Below are positions 8,033 through 16,550 of a stretch of 33,784 nucleotides of DNA, piece after piece. Position 1 is the first letter of the stretch. Each line of letters starts with the position of its first letter. The position numbers were made by a program, and so were the translations under genes. The stretch comes from Mariprofundus sp. (GTDB lineage Bacteria > Pseudomonadota > Zetaproteobacteria > Mariprofundales > Mariprofundaceae). The stretch is taken from NCBI GenBank assembly GCA_030951045.1, contig JAUZQJ010000124.1, forward strand, positions 1-33,784, given 5' to 3'. Under the pieces are notes generated by a model. That model was not told the DNA's origin. It saw only the letters and a list, made by a program, of their open reading frames with translations, and did not search any database.

Positions 8033-10375
8033 ATGACAACCTTCATCAAATGGCTTCTAATCCATGTATCGCTCATGCTAAGCCTTTTCTGCGGACAGAC
8101 CACATCAGCGGTTGCTGTCGAGTCAGGGGTAAATCAACCTGTTATCCTGTCGATTGACATCGAAGGTAATCGCTTTGTGGAACGCGATGCCGTTCTGGCA
8201 AAATTACATACGCAGGTAGGTCAAACACTTGATCGACGCAAGCTCAGTCGGGATGTCAGACGATTATACAAAGAAGGCTTCTTTTCTGACATCCGTTTTG
8301 TGGGTACCAGAACAGCTCAGGGTATTCAGCTGGTATGTCATGTGAAAGAGTTCCCCATCATTGCCAATGTCACCATTGAAGGCAATGAAAAGCATCGCAC
8401 AAAAGACCTTAAACTCTGGATGAAGCTCAAATCTGGCCATCTCTTCAACCCTATGAACCGCCAATATGACCGCAACAGATTACTGAAAGGTTATCTGAAA
8501 GATGGTTATTATCAGGTGCAGACAGACTTTATCCCCACTGAGCGCAAAGATGGCCGCGTTGATCTGCTCGTTCGAGTCAATGAAGGCAATGTCACGCACA
8601 TCAATCGCATACATATCATTGGCAATAAAGCCTTCAGTGATGCAAAGCTACGCAGCGAATTAGCATCTCAACAATCCAGCATGCTTGCATCATTTGGCAA
8701 GCGGGATGTATTTGACCAAAAAAGATTTGGCACTGATGGACAGATGTTGCAGCAATTTTATATGAACAATGGTTATCTGGACATGAAAATTGAATCCCAA
8801 CAGGTTACTATTGCAGAAGATAATAAAACCTTTTCACTTACATTCAGCCTGCATGAAGGACACTCCTATACTGTCAGCGATATTAATGTGCAGGGAGACA
8901 TGGTTCCCGATGAACAAACCATGAAAGAACTCATTGCATTTGAATCGGGCGACACCTACTCCCTCGCAGAGATGCAATCTACCATTGCCGCCATGACTGA
9001 ACGTATCGGAGATGAAGGTTATGCGTTTGCAACCGTCACGCCGCTATTAAAACGCAACATCGATGATCATACGGTAGCCATTACGTTTGATGTAGAAAAG
9101 GGTAAAGAGGTCTATATCGAACGCATCGAGATCATCGGTAATGAAAAGTCAAATGATACCGTTGTTCGCCGTTTAATCACCCAGGATGAAGGAGCACGTT
9201 ACTCCGGCTCCCAGATTAAAGTATCTAAAGAAGCATTAGGCCGCACTGCTTTTGTTGAAGACCTGCGCGTATCTCTGCCTAAAGGTTCTGCCAGTGACAA
9301 GGTAAATATGAAAGTGGACATCACTGAAAAACGAACCGGTTCCATATCCGGAGGCATAGGATTCTCCCAACGTGAGAAAGTAATTCTTACGGCCAAACTA
9401 TCAGAATCTAATCTCTTTGGTAAAGGCTATCAGGCCAGTGTGAATGGTACATATGGCAAGGTTACGCAAGATATCAATGCCAGCTTTACAAACCCTTACC
9501 TATTCGACTCAAACATTAGCACTACTGTCAGCGCCTTTAAGAAGCAAACCGATCCACTTGCAACCATCAGTTATCAAACAGATTCTATTGGTGGTTCATT
9601 GGGTTTCGGGGCACCAATTACACATAACCTTAGCTATGGCATCGCTTATAGAATTAATAGCACCAACTTAACCAATGCACCTGCCAACATATCCCTGATC
9701 ACAGCCGCACAATTAGGCAAACAAACGATTGGTGAATTGATTCAATCCCTCAGCTGGGATTCAAGAGATCGCTTAACGGCCGCGACTATGGGCCATAACG
9801 AGTCTATTTCTTTTGGCTTTTCCGGCCTCGGTGGCCAAACTAAATTTTGGGAAACTTCGGTTTCCAGCCAGGCCTATTTTTCCATTGATGAAGAGCATAA
9901 ATACGTCTTTAACCCCTCCTTTTCCGCTGCCATGGCTCGCCCCTATGCGAGTTCCAGTATCCCGCTTTGGCGTCGTTACTCACTTGGCGGTCTTGGTAGC
10001 ATGCGAGGCTTTGACTCATCAGGCATTAGTCTGCGTGACCCAGCCACGGGTGAAGCCCTTGGTGCAGATAAACAAATAAGAGCATCAGCCAATCTCTTTT
10101 TTCCATTGCCTTTCATAGGCGATATGCCGGGAATACGTGGTGTGTTTTTTGCTGATGCAGGAACGGTTTGGGGCTCATTATCCACCACCGTTGCCAACAC
10201 GACACTGAATATTAGCGAACCATTTACTTTATCCCGCGTCCGCTATTCGGCAGGGTTTGGCATTGAATGGATTTCCCCGGTAGGCCCTGTTGGTCTAGTT
10301 TGGGCTTTCCCGATAAAAACAACTGCTGGTGATATTCAGAGAACATTTGAATTTGCACTGGGTAGTTCATTTTAA
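8033..10375 (+). CDS. bamA: Outer-membrane protein assembly factor BamA
   Basis: BamA is the core of the machine that folds beta-barrels into the outer membrane. The 780-residue protein starts with a signal peptide (about 1-28, cleavage after SAVA) followed by five POTRA repeats to about residue 425. A 16-strand Omp85 barrel follows, with the RRYSLGGLGSMRGFD segment (the conserved RGF motif of the lid loop), and the chain ends in the aromatic Phe of the OMP C-signature. ATG 8033 is chosen over an in-frame upstream ATG at 7991 inside rseP because AGAGGA precedes it and it begins the signal peptide. It is followed by skp after 102 bases. Confidence 0.96.
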   Translation: MTTFIKWLLIHVSLMLSLFCGQTTSAVAVESGVNQPVILSIDIEGNRFVERDAVLAKLHTQVGQTLDRRKLSRDVRRLYKEGFFSDIRFVGTRTAQGIQLVCHVKEFPIIANVTIEGNEKHRTKDLKLWMKLKSGHLFNPMNRQYDRNRLLKGYLKDGYYQVQTDFIPTERKDGRVDLLVRVNEGNVTHINRIHIIGNKAFSDAKLRSELASQQSSMLASFGKRDVFDQKRFGTDGQMLQQFYMNNGYLDMKIESQQVTIAEDNKTFSLTFSLHEGHSYTVSDINVQGDMVPDEQTMKELIAFESGDTYSLAEMQSTIAAMTERIGDEGYAFATVTPLLKRNIDDHTVAITFDVEKGKEVYIERIEIIGNEKSNDTVVRRLITQDEGARYSGSQIKVSKEALGRTAFVEDLRVSLPKGSASDKVNMKVDITEKRTGSISGGIGFSQREKVILTAKLSESNLFGKGYQASVNGTYGKVTQDINASFTNPYLFDSNISTTVSAFKKQTDPLATISYQTDSIGGSLGFGAPITHNLSYGIAYRINSTNLTNAPANISLITAAQLGKQTIGELIQSLSWDSRDRLTAATMGHNESISFGFSGLGGQTKFWETSVSSQAYFSIDEEHKYVFNPSFSAAMARPYASSSIPLWRRYSLGGLGSMRGFDSSGISLRDPATGEALGADKQIRASANLFFPLPFIGDMPGIRGVFFADAGTVWGSLSTTVANTTLNISEPFTLSRVRYSAGFGIEWISPVGPVGLVWAFPIKTTAGDIQRTFEFALGSSF

Positions 10376-10377
10376 TG

Positions 10378-10416
10378 ATCGAATACAATTCATATCGCCA
10401 GATGTTTTCATTCGAT
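10378..10416 (+). other. Inverted repeat directly after bamA
   Basis: ATCGAAT at 10378-10384 and ATTCGAT at 10410-10416 form a perfect 7-bp inverted repeat separated by 25 bases. It starts three bases after the bamA stop. No T run follows, so it is not an intrinsic terminator; it may be an RNA stem or a protein site in the bamA-skp spacer. No clear promoter was recognised in this spacer. Confidence 0.25.
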
Positions 10417-10477
10417 AGGGTTTATGTTCAAATGCATCGCGTTTTGTGTGAAGGTAAAAACAAAGGAGTAAAAAATC

Positions 10478-10996
10478 ATGCTTAAAAAGTTGAAAGTTCC
10501 AGCCCTTGCGGCATCAATAGTCCTCTTCTCCACGTTTGGAGCAATCTCGTCCCAAGCTGGCGAATTAAAAGTCGGTTACATTGATATCAAAACAGCGTTG
10601 GAAAATACTGCTGAATACCAGAGCGGCATGAAGCGCCTGCAAGCATTAAGCAACGTTAAACTTAAAGCACTCAAAGCATTAAAAGCAGACATTGATTCTG
10701 CAGAAAAAGATATGATGAGCCAATCTCTGGCAATGTCACAAGAACACCTCGCACAAAAGCAGCAGAATTTGAAAGAGATGGGTAAAAATTTCCAACGTAT
10801 GCAGCAAGATGCTCAGGAAGAGCTTAGTGCTGAGAAGAACCGCATGGATATTGCCAGCATGGCAAAGTTTCAAAAAGTTATCACGACATATGCCAAAAAG
10901 AACAAATTTGACATGATTATTCCACGCCCTGTTTTCCTCTACATCAATCCAAAACTTGATGTAACCGGTGATATTACCAAGCTACTAGACAAATAA
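10478..10996 (+). CDS. skp: Skp/OmpH-family periplasmic chaperone
   Basis: Skp holds unfolded outer-membrane proteins in the periplasm before delivery to BamA. The 172-residue product has a signal peptide (MLKKLKVPALAASIVLFSTF..., cleavage near SSQA, about residue 27). The typical mature start is LKVGYIDIKTALENT, followed by a long Lys/Glu/Gln-rich helical stretch (about 45-135) forming the coiled-coil tentacle. The C-terminal strand FDMIIPRPVFLYINPKLDVT resembles the family's 'D.V.......Y.......DIT..V'. AAGGAG lies about 10 bases upstream of the ATG. Its place between bamA and lpxD is the classic one. Confidence 0.93.
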   Translation: MLKKLKVPALAASIVLFSTFGAISSQAGELKVGYIDIKTALENTAEYQSGMKRLQALSNVKLKALKALKADIDSAEKDMMSQSLAMSQEHLAQKQQNLKEMGKNFQRMQQDAQEELSAEKNRMDIASMAKFQKVITTYAKKNKFDMIIPRPVFLYINPKLDVTGDITKLLDK

Positions 10997-11009
10997 ATCA
11001 GCTACTCCA

Positions 11010-12032
11010 TTGTCAAAAACATTATCACTTGCTGAAGTTGTTGACCTTGTACAAGGTCAGCTCGATGGATGTATCGAAGAGGCACAAAATATTCTGGTGA
11101 CCGGAATCAATACACTGCGTGATTCCGGTGATCATGATGTTACTTTTCTTGCCAATAAACGTTACCAGAACGATTTAAAGGCAACCAAAGCAGCAGCGGT
11201 ACTCGTCGCACAGAACGCCAAGGTAGGTGAACACCTGTGCCTTATCCGCGTTAAAGACCCTTACTACGCCTTTGCATGCTTACAGCGATTATTTCACCCT
11301 GACCGCATTGCAAGCGGCACACGACATGCTTCTGCTGTCATTGATGATTCAGCCATCTTAGCCGATAACGTTGATGTAGCAGCCGGTGCTATTATTGGTG
11401 CCAGCACCAGGATTGGTAAAGGAACACGCATAGGAGCTGGCTGCGTCATTGGTGAAGGTGTGCAGATCGGAACTGATTGCCTGCTACACCCAAAGTCGGT
11501 GATTGCCGATCACTGCCTGCTTGGCAATGAAGTAATCCTGCAATCCGGAGCTATTATCGGCTCCGATGGATTTGGATATGCATGGAGCGGCACACAACAC
11601 CTGAAAATACCACAAGTAGGCAGAGTTATACTACAAGATGATGTGGAGATCGGAGCCAACACCTGCATTGATCGTGGTGCGATTGGTGATACCGTCATTG
11701 AGCGCGGTGTTAAACTCGACAATCAAATTCAAATCGCCCATAACGTCCGCATCGGGGCCTATAGTGTGATGGCTTCTCAAGTCGGCATTTCTGGATCAAC
11801 CCATGTCGGTTCTGGCTGCCAGTTTGGAGGCCAAGCTGGCCTGGCTGGACACATCAATATTGGTGATGGCGTTAAATTGGCTGCCAAAAGCGGCGTCATG
11901 TCTGATTTAGAAGCCGGGGGTATTTATGCTGGAGCGCCTGCTATGCCACACCGTTTATGGCTAAAAGTATCAGCCCTGACTACCAAGTTACCTGAAATCT
12001 GGAAAGCCCAACGCACAATAAATAAAACATAA
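11010..12032 (+). CDS. lpxD: UDP-3-O-acyl-glucosamine N-acyltransferase
   Basis: LpxD adds the second 3-hydroxyacyl chain to UDP-3-O-acyl-glucosamine in lipid A synthesis, working as a cytoplasmic trimer. The 340-residue protein has an N-terminal uridine-binding domain (about 1-100, with VTFLANKRY) and then a left-handed hexapeptide-repeat helix. The catalytic His is H244 in LDNQIQIAHNVRIG. The C-terminus is helical. The start is a TTG at 11010, only 13 bases after skp. It is accepted because SKTLSLAEVVDLVQG aligns with the beginning of known LpxD proteins and no ATG is available. No ribosome-binding site is evident, so coupling to skp translation is likely. Confidence 0.95.
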   Translation: MSKTLSLAEVVDLVQGQLDGCIEEAQNILVTGINTLRDSGDHDVTFLANKRYQNDLKATKAAAVLVAQNAKVGEHLCLIRVKDPYYAFACLQRLFHPDRIASGTRHASAVIDDSAILADNVDVAAGAIIGASTRIGKGTRIGAGCVIGEGVQIGTDCLLHPKSVIADHCLLGNEVILQSGAIIGSDGFGYAWSGTQHLKIPQVGRVILQDDVEIGANTCIDRGAIGDTVIERGVKLDNQIQIAHNVRIGAYSVMASQVGISGSTHVGSGCQFGGQAGLAGHINIGDGVKLAAKSGVMSDLEAGGIYAGAPAMPHRLWLKVSALTTKLPEIWKAQRTINKT

Positions 12033-12052
12033 TACACTACATGGAGCACAAC

Positions 12053-12499
12053 ATGGCTGAATTATTGATTGACGATATCATGCAGCATTTACCGCATCGC
12101 TACCCTTTCCTACTGATTGATAGAATTCTTGATTTCGAAAAAGAAAAATCCATCCGGGCACTCAAAAACGTCACCGTCAATGAACCTCAGTTTACAGGCC
12201 ACTTTCCAACCCATCCGGTCATGCCAGGTGTCTTGCTGGTTGAAGCCATGGCACAAGCTGGCGGCATGCTCGCCTTTCAATCCGTGGAAGATGACCGTGA
12301 GTACCTGGTTTACTTCACTGGTATTGATGGTGTGCGTTTTCGTAAGCCTGTAGTGCCTGGTGATCAGGTCATTTTTGAACTGACCTGTTTACGTCGCCGT
12401 GGATTCTTATGGAAGCTACGTGGAGAAGCCTTTGTGGATGGAAAACTCGTTTGTGAGGGTACACTGACGGCAACATTGGTGCCGCAAGACGAGGTATGA
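12053..12499 (+). CDS. fabZ: 3-hydroxyacyl-ACP dehydratase
   Basis: FabZ dehydrates 3-hydroxyacyl-ACP in fatty-acid elongation and competes with LpxA/LpxD for the same pool. The 148-residue hot-dog-fold product has the LPHRYPFLLIDR start and the catalytic motif GHFPTHPVMPGVLLVEAMAQ with His50 and Glu64. ATG 12053 is chosen because GGAG is placed 6 bases upstream. The in-frame ATG at 12041 overlaps that GGAG and would add four residues. The 3' end overlaps lpxA by four bases (ATGA). Confidence 0.96.
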   Translation: MAELLIDDIMQHLPHRYPFLLIDRILDFEKEKSIRALKNVTVNEPQFTGHFPTHPVMPGVLLVEAMAQAGGMLAFQSVEDDREYLVYFTGIDGVRFRKPVVPGDQVIFELTCLRRRGFLWKLRGEAFVDGKLVCEGTLTATLVPQDEV

Positions 12500-13299
12500 A
12501 TACCATGATTCATCCCACCGCTATTATCGATAGTAAGGCTGAACTGGGCACTGATGTATCTATCGGCCCTTACTGTGTAGTCGGTGCTGATGTTACCATT
12601 GGTGATGGCTGTGAATTATTATCACATGTCGTAATTACCGGTCACACCAGCATGGGATCAGGAAACCGCGTGTTTCCATTCACCTCTATCGGGCAAATCC
12701 CTCAAGATTTGAAATATCATGGAGAAGCTTCTCAGGTCATCATCGGAGATAACAACCAAATCCGTGAAAATGCCACTATCAATGCAGGCACTGAAGGTGG
12801 TGGTATGGTTACCAGAATTGGCCATAACAATCTGCTCATGGCATACACTCATGTCGCACATGACTGCCTGCTCGGTAATCACATTGTGCTGGCCAATTGC
12901 TCAACACTGGCTGGTCACGTTGAGGTGGATGATCAAGCCATCATTGGCGGACTATCTGCCATTCAACAGTTCGTTCGTATCGGCAAACTATCCATGATAG
13001 GAGGTATGTCTGGCGTCACCAAAGATGTCCCCCCATACTGCCTACTGGCCGGAGGCTACCGGGCTGGCCTGAGTGGCTTGAACATCATTGGACTGAAACG
13101 CAAAGGTTATAAGCTGAAGCAGATCACCAAACTGAAAGAAGTGTATCGTGTGTTACTGCAGGAAAAAGCTAATCGTGATGAGCGCCTCAAGCAGGCAGAA
13201 ACACTATTGGACGAACATGATGAGATTGGTCATAGCCTTGTCGCCTTTGTTCGCTCCGCGCAACGTGGTCTGACAACGCACGGCCGCGACTCAGAATAG
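12496..13299 (+). CDS. lpxA: UDP-N-acetylglucosamine O-acyltransferase
   Basis: LpxA catalyses the first step of lipid A synthesis, 3-O-acylation of UDP-GlcNAc. The 267-residue protein begins MNTMIHPTAIIDSKAELG and is built of hexapeptide repeats. NQIRENATINAGTEGGG (about 87-103) is characteristic. The catalytic His is H122 in THVAHDCLLG, and the C-terminal helical domain follows GGYRAGLSGLNIIGLKRKG. GAGG precedes the start, which lies inside the end of fabZ. A Gly at the position of E. coli G173 (the acyl-length ruler) is not assessed here. Confidence 0.96.
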   Translation: MNTMIHPTAIIDSKAELGTDVSIGPYCVVGADVTIGDGCELLSHVVITGHTSMGSGNRVFPFTSIGQIPQDLKYHGEASQVIIGDNNQIRENATINAGTEGGGMVTRIGHNNLLMAYTHVAHDCLLGNHIVLANCSTLAGHVEVDDQAIIGGLSAIQQFVRIGKLSMIGGMSGVTKDVPPYCLLAGGYRAGLSGLNIIGLKRKGYKLKQITKLKEVYRVLLQEKANRDERLKQAETLLDEHDEIGHSLVAFVRSAQRGLTTHGRDSE

Positions 13300-13305
13300 T
13301 TTCTT

Positions 13306-14112
13306 ATGAAAAAAATTGGATTGATTGCCGGCTATGGTCATTTCCCTCTGGAATTAGCTGGTTCACTGACCGCAGCTGGTTTTGAAGTTCATACTGTTGC
13401 TGCGCGTGAAGAAGCCGATCCTGAAATTGAAAAGCTAACCACGTCCACTTGCTGGTTACACGTTGGCCAGATTGGCGGCATGATTAAAGCCTTCAAGCGC
13501 GCCGGTGTAGAACAGGTAGTAATGGCCGGAAAAGTAAGAAAGCTACACCTTTTTCGTAATTTCAGACCTGATCTTACTGCCATGAAAGGCTTGATGCGCC
13601 TAAAAGACCGGCGTGATGACTCTATTCTTATCACCATTGCTGAACTGCTGGCTGAAGGTGGGCTTACCCTGATTGATCAAACCCTCTACGCCGGCGACAT
13701 GCTGGTAGGCGATGGACATTTGGCCGGACCTGTGATTAAAAAGGCTCGTTTCGCCGATATTCATTTCGGCTTTGAACAGGCCAAGGGAGTAGCTGGCCTG
13801 GATATCGGTCAAACTATCGTTGTACAAAAACAGGCCGTGCTGGCTGTTGAAGCCATTGAAGGTACCGATGAAGCAATCAAACGCGGAGGCACACTTGGCA
13901 GTGGTGAAGCTGCCGTCATCAAGGTTGCCAAACCGAATCAGGATTTGCGCTTCGACGTGCCTGCAGTAGGCCCTGACACACTTGAAATGATGCACACCGC
14001 AGGCTGCACGCTATTGGCGGTTGAGTCCGGTAAAACACTGATGATTGAACGCCAACGTTTTTTTGAGCTCGCCGATCAATATGGAATTTCAGTGTATGGC
14101 ACATCCGGTTAG
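13306..14112 (+). CDS. lpxI: UDP-2,3-diacylglucosamine pyrophosphatase LpxI (DUF1009)
   Basis: LpxI hydrolyses UDP-2,3-diacylglucosamine to lipid X and UMP, the step done by LpxH in many gammaproteobacteria. The 268-residue product starts KKIGLIAGYGHFPLELA, the Rossmann-like N-terminal domain of DUF1009. The C-terminal domain has EGTDEAIKRGG and GSGEAAVIKVAKPNQDLRFD then VPAVGPDTLEMM, the family's best-conserved stretch. Its position between lpxA and lpxB, where it is typically found in alphaproteobacteria and others, confirms the role. It follows lpxA by 6 bases. Confidence 0.94.
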   Translation: MKKIGLIAGYGHFPLELAGSLTAAGFEVHTVAAREEADPEIEKLTTSTCWLHVGQIGGMIKAFKRAGVEQVVMAGKVRKLHLFRNFRPDLTAMKGLMRLKDRRDDSILITIAELLAEGGLTLIDQTLYAGDMLVGDGHLAGPVIKKARFADIHFGFEQAKGVAGLDIGQTIVVQKQAVLAVEAIEGTDEAIKRGGTLGSGEAAVIKVAKPNQDLRFDVPAVGPDTLEMMHTAGCTLLAVESGKTLMIERQRFFELADQYGISVYGTSG

Positions 14113-14143
14113 GCAATCACCTCAACAACACGCTAGCGAACAG

Positions 14144-15277
14144 ATGACACGATTTTTCATCAGTGCAGGTGAAACTTCGGGCGACTTTCACGCAGCAACC
14201 GTTGTTAGTGAACTCAAACTACGTTTTCCCAATGCCAATATCTCAGGTATTGCGGGCTCTCAGATGCAGCAACAAGGCTGTATTCCTATCCATCATATGC
14301 ACGAGCTCAATGTCATGGGCATTAGCGATGTGCTTCGTTCTCTCTCACGTATTCGCAGGATAGAAAAATCAATCCTTGCACATTGCTGCGAGCAAAAGCC
14401 CGACGTCGCTATATTGGTCGATTTTTCTAGTTTTCATATGCGCCTGGGACGCAAACTCAGGCAACAAGGTATTCCTGTCATACATTTCATCGCACCTAAG
14501 CTGTGGGCGTGGGGAAGCTGGCGCGTAAAGAAGCTTAAAAAGTCTCAAGACAAACTGGCCTGCATTCTGCCATTTGAAGCCGAATGGTTTCAACAACATG
14601 GCATCAAACACATTGAATATGTTGGTAACCCCAGCGCTATTGCATGCCAACATGGCTGGTCAGCGACTGAATTAAAACAACGTCTGCATATCAATGCAAC
14701 GCAATCTCTATTAGCTCTGCTACCCGGCAGTCGCCCCCAGGAGATCAAAACACATGTTCCCATACTTGCAGACGTACTGAAAAAACTACAACACCATCAA
14801 CCCGGTCTGGTTTGCGTTATCCCTATCGCCCCCGGCATTACAATGACAGATTTAGATCCATTATGGCATTTGGGCGCTATACCCATTGAACGCACGCTGG
14901 AGGGCTACGCCATGCGTGCAGATGCTGCCGTTGCTGTATCCGGCACAGCCACTCTTGAGCTGGCATTGTGGAATACACCAACGATATTGATCTATAAAGC
15001 GGCACCATTGATGGCCTTTCTTGCCAGACAGCTGTTTAAATTAGGCAATGTAGGCTTGGCTAATATCATTTTGGATGATCAACCCGTCATGCCTGAACTA
15101 CTACAGGATGATTGTCAGCCTGATAAAATTATCGCACAACTGTTACCACTTATTCGCAATGAAGCACCCGCCCAGCAACAGCGGGAAGCATTTATACCCC
15201 TGCAACGCGTATTGGGAAAAAACAGACCCGCATCTGGTGTTGTTGATATGGTGGAAAGCCTGCTAAAAAAATGCTAA
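14144..15277 (+). CDS. lpxB: Lipid-A-disaccharide synthase
   Basis: LpxB (GT19) joins lipid X and UDP-2,3-diacylglucosamine to form the beta-1,6 disaccharide at the inner membrane. The 377-residue protein has the N-terminal FFISAGETSGDFHAA and GISDVLRSL motifs. FIAPKLWAWGSWR corresponds to the family's 'SPSVWAW', and LPGSRPQEIK plus VSGTATLELAL are the donor-site motifs. The ATG at 14144 gives the usual N-terminus. In-frame starts at 14096 or 14045 lie inside lpxI and would add unmatched residues, though no good ribosome-binding site distinguishes them. It is the last gene of the + strand operon. Confidence 0.94.
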   Translation: MTRFFISAGETSGDFHAATVVSELKLRFPNANISGIAGSQMQQQGCIPIHHMHELNVMGISDVLRSLSRIRRIEKSILAHCCEQKPDVAILVDFSSFHMRLGRKLRQQGIPVIHFIAPKLWAWGSWRVKKLKKSQDKLACILPFEAEWFQQHGIKHIEYVGNPSAIACQHGWSATELKQRLHINATQSLLALLPGSRPQEIKTHVPILADVLKKLQHHQPGLVCVIPIAPGITMTDLDPLWHLGAIPIERTLEGYAMRADAAVAVSGTATLELALWNTPTILIYKAAPLMAFLARQLFKLGNVGLANIILDDQPVMPELLQDDCQPDKIIAQLLPLIRNEAPAQQQREAFIPLQRVLGKNRPASGVVDMVESLLKKC

Positions 15278-15314
15278 ATAATTCAGCATCTCCCTAGATA
15301 ATTACTGATCATAC

Positions 15315-15334
15315 CTGCTCAGATAAGCAGTTTA
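15315..15334 (+). terminator. Weak intrinsic terminator after lpxB
   Basis: CTGCT (15315-15319) and AGCAG (15326-15330) form a 5-bp hairpin with a 6-base loop, followed by TTTAAT. It sits in the 70-base gap between the convergent lpxB and the flagellar operon. The stem is short, so termination may be partial or Rho-assisted. Confidence 0.35.
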
Positions 15335-15347
15335 ATCAAGAAAAGCA

Positions 15348-15815
15348 CTACCCCTTCATTGAATGTTTAGAGGTAGCGTGAATCTTTAGCATTAATTTAA
15401 CTTGAGCCAACGGTATATCCAGACGATCTGCAATCGTTTCTTCAGATTCACCCTCTCGTTGCATGCGTAAAATCATTGTTGCCTGCGTACTGCCCTGTGG
15501 TGGAACATACGTTACTTGATCACCATCATTGCTTTTAACCTTAGGCGCTTCAGGCATATGTTGATCGGGCTCGCCACGCTTAATATCAGCACTATTTTCT
15601 TGCTGTTTAAGTTGTTCGATCGCATTTGTTGCAAGAGCTAAATGCATGCTGGCCTCTTCTAGCTGTTGGGCCGTGCCAATCAACAACTGTTCCATCTGCA
15701 TTTGTCGTTTACCGTTGCGATACCATAACACCCACAAACAAAAGACGCCTCCTAGTAGTGCCACATCGAGAACCAAGCCAAGCCATTCATGCATAAACAG
15801 GATTATTGCATCCAT
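15348..15815 (-). CDS. Membrane-anchored DUF2802-like protein at the end of the flagellar operon
   Basis: A 155-residue protein with one N-terminal membrane segment (about 6-31, ending WYRNGKR). A predicted coiled coil covers about 35-72, then a polar linker. The C-terminal helix-turn-helix-like module has ATMILRMQREGESEETIADR and LDIPLAQVKLMLKIH (about 111-147). That module resembles the DUF2802/DUF6115 pattern 'A..La.qG.s.eei......l...Ea.Ll..lH', found beside flagellar or chemotaxis genes. It is 3 bases downstream of fliA, so cotranscribed. The topology suggests a cytoplasmic HTH-like domain tethered to the membrane; DNA binding is not shown. Family assignment is from memory and moderate. 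Confidence 0.7.
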   Translation of the reverse strand: MDAIILFMHEWLGLVLDVALLGGVFCLWVLWYRNGKRQMQMEQLLIGTAQQLEEASMHLALATNAIEQLKQQENSADIKRGEPDQHMPEAPKVKSNDGDQVTYVPPQGSTQATMILRMQREGESEETIADRLDIPLAQVKLMLKIHATSKHSMKG

Positions 15816-15818
15816 AAA

Positions 15819-16550
15819 CTAATTCAAGCCCATCAGAGAACGTAAACGAAGCACCATCTGTGAATGCAACTGAGATACGCGTGATTCAGTCAGCCCCAAA
15901 ATAAGAGCAATCTCTTTCATCGTTAATTCCTCATAATAATAGAGCGTGATCAATACATTCTCGCGCTTGGGAAGTTGATGAATAGCATCAGCCAACTGCT
16001 GCACAAATTCCATCATGATATTTTGAGACTCCGGCGTAAGCAACGGATCAGCCTCCAACGTCTCAAGGATACCAAACTCATCACCATCACTGTTATGCAT
16101 GGGAATATCATCAAAATGGATGACCGACATATAGCGCACCTGATTCAAGCGCTCACGATAATCATTAAGACCAATGCCCAAATGATCGGCAATCTCCTGC
16201 TCTTCAGCTGGCCTGCCATACAATTGCTCCAGCTCCATAAATGCGCCCTGCATATCTTTGGCACGATCTCTGAGGCCGCGTGGCATCCAATCATAAGCGC
16301 GAAGATAATCTATCATCGAGCCACGCACACGGTACGAAACAAACGTTTTAAATTGTACTTCTCTACTGTGATCAAAGCGTTGAGCACCATCTAACAGCCC
16401 AAGCACACCAGCATTAATCAAGTCACCTAATTCAATGGAATCCGGCGTACGACGCATCAATTGATCAGCGTGATAACGTACCAAAGGCAAATATTCTTCC
16501 AGTAATTCATCCGGCGTTGGTGGCCTGTTGTATTGGGGCAACGCGCTCAT
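15819..16550 (-). CDS. fliA: RNA polymerase sigma-28 factor FliA
   Basis: FliA directs late flagellar and chemotaxis transcription (filament, motor, chemoreceptors). The 243-residue protein has sigma region 2 with EEYLPLVRYHADQL, GDLINAGVLGLLDGAQRFD and FKTFVSYRVRGSMIDYLR. LRDRAKDMQGAFMELEQLYG begins region 3. In region 4, LPKRENVLITLYYYEELTMK and EIALILGLTESRVSQLHSQ form the -35-binding helix-turn-helix. This is full length and typical of FliA/SigD. Its ATG overlaps the upstream gene's stop (TGATG). Placement downstream of flhFG matches polar-flagellate proteobacteria. Confidence 0.96.
   Translation of the reverse strand: MSALPQYNRPPTPDELLEEYLPLVRYHADQLMRRTPDSIELGDLINAGVLGLLDGAQRFDHSREVQFKTFVSYRVRGSMIDYLRAYDWMPRGLRDRAKDMQGAFMELEQLYGRPAEEQEIADHLGIGLNDYRERLNQVRYMSVIHFDDIPMHNSDGDEFGILETLEADPLLTPESQNIMMEFVQQLADAIHQLPKRENVLITLYYYEELTMKEIALILGLTESRVSQLHSQMVLRLRSLMGLN

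Noticed and set aside
13600-13995. A 131-codon open frame on the - strand inside lpxI
   Set aside because: lpxI is strongly identified on the other strand with conserved motifs over the same bases; the antisense product matches nothing recognisable.
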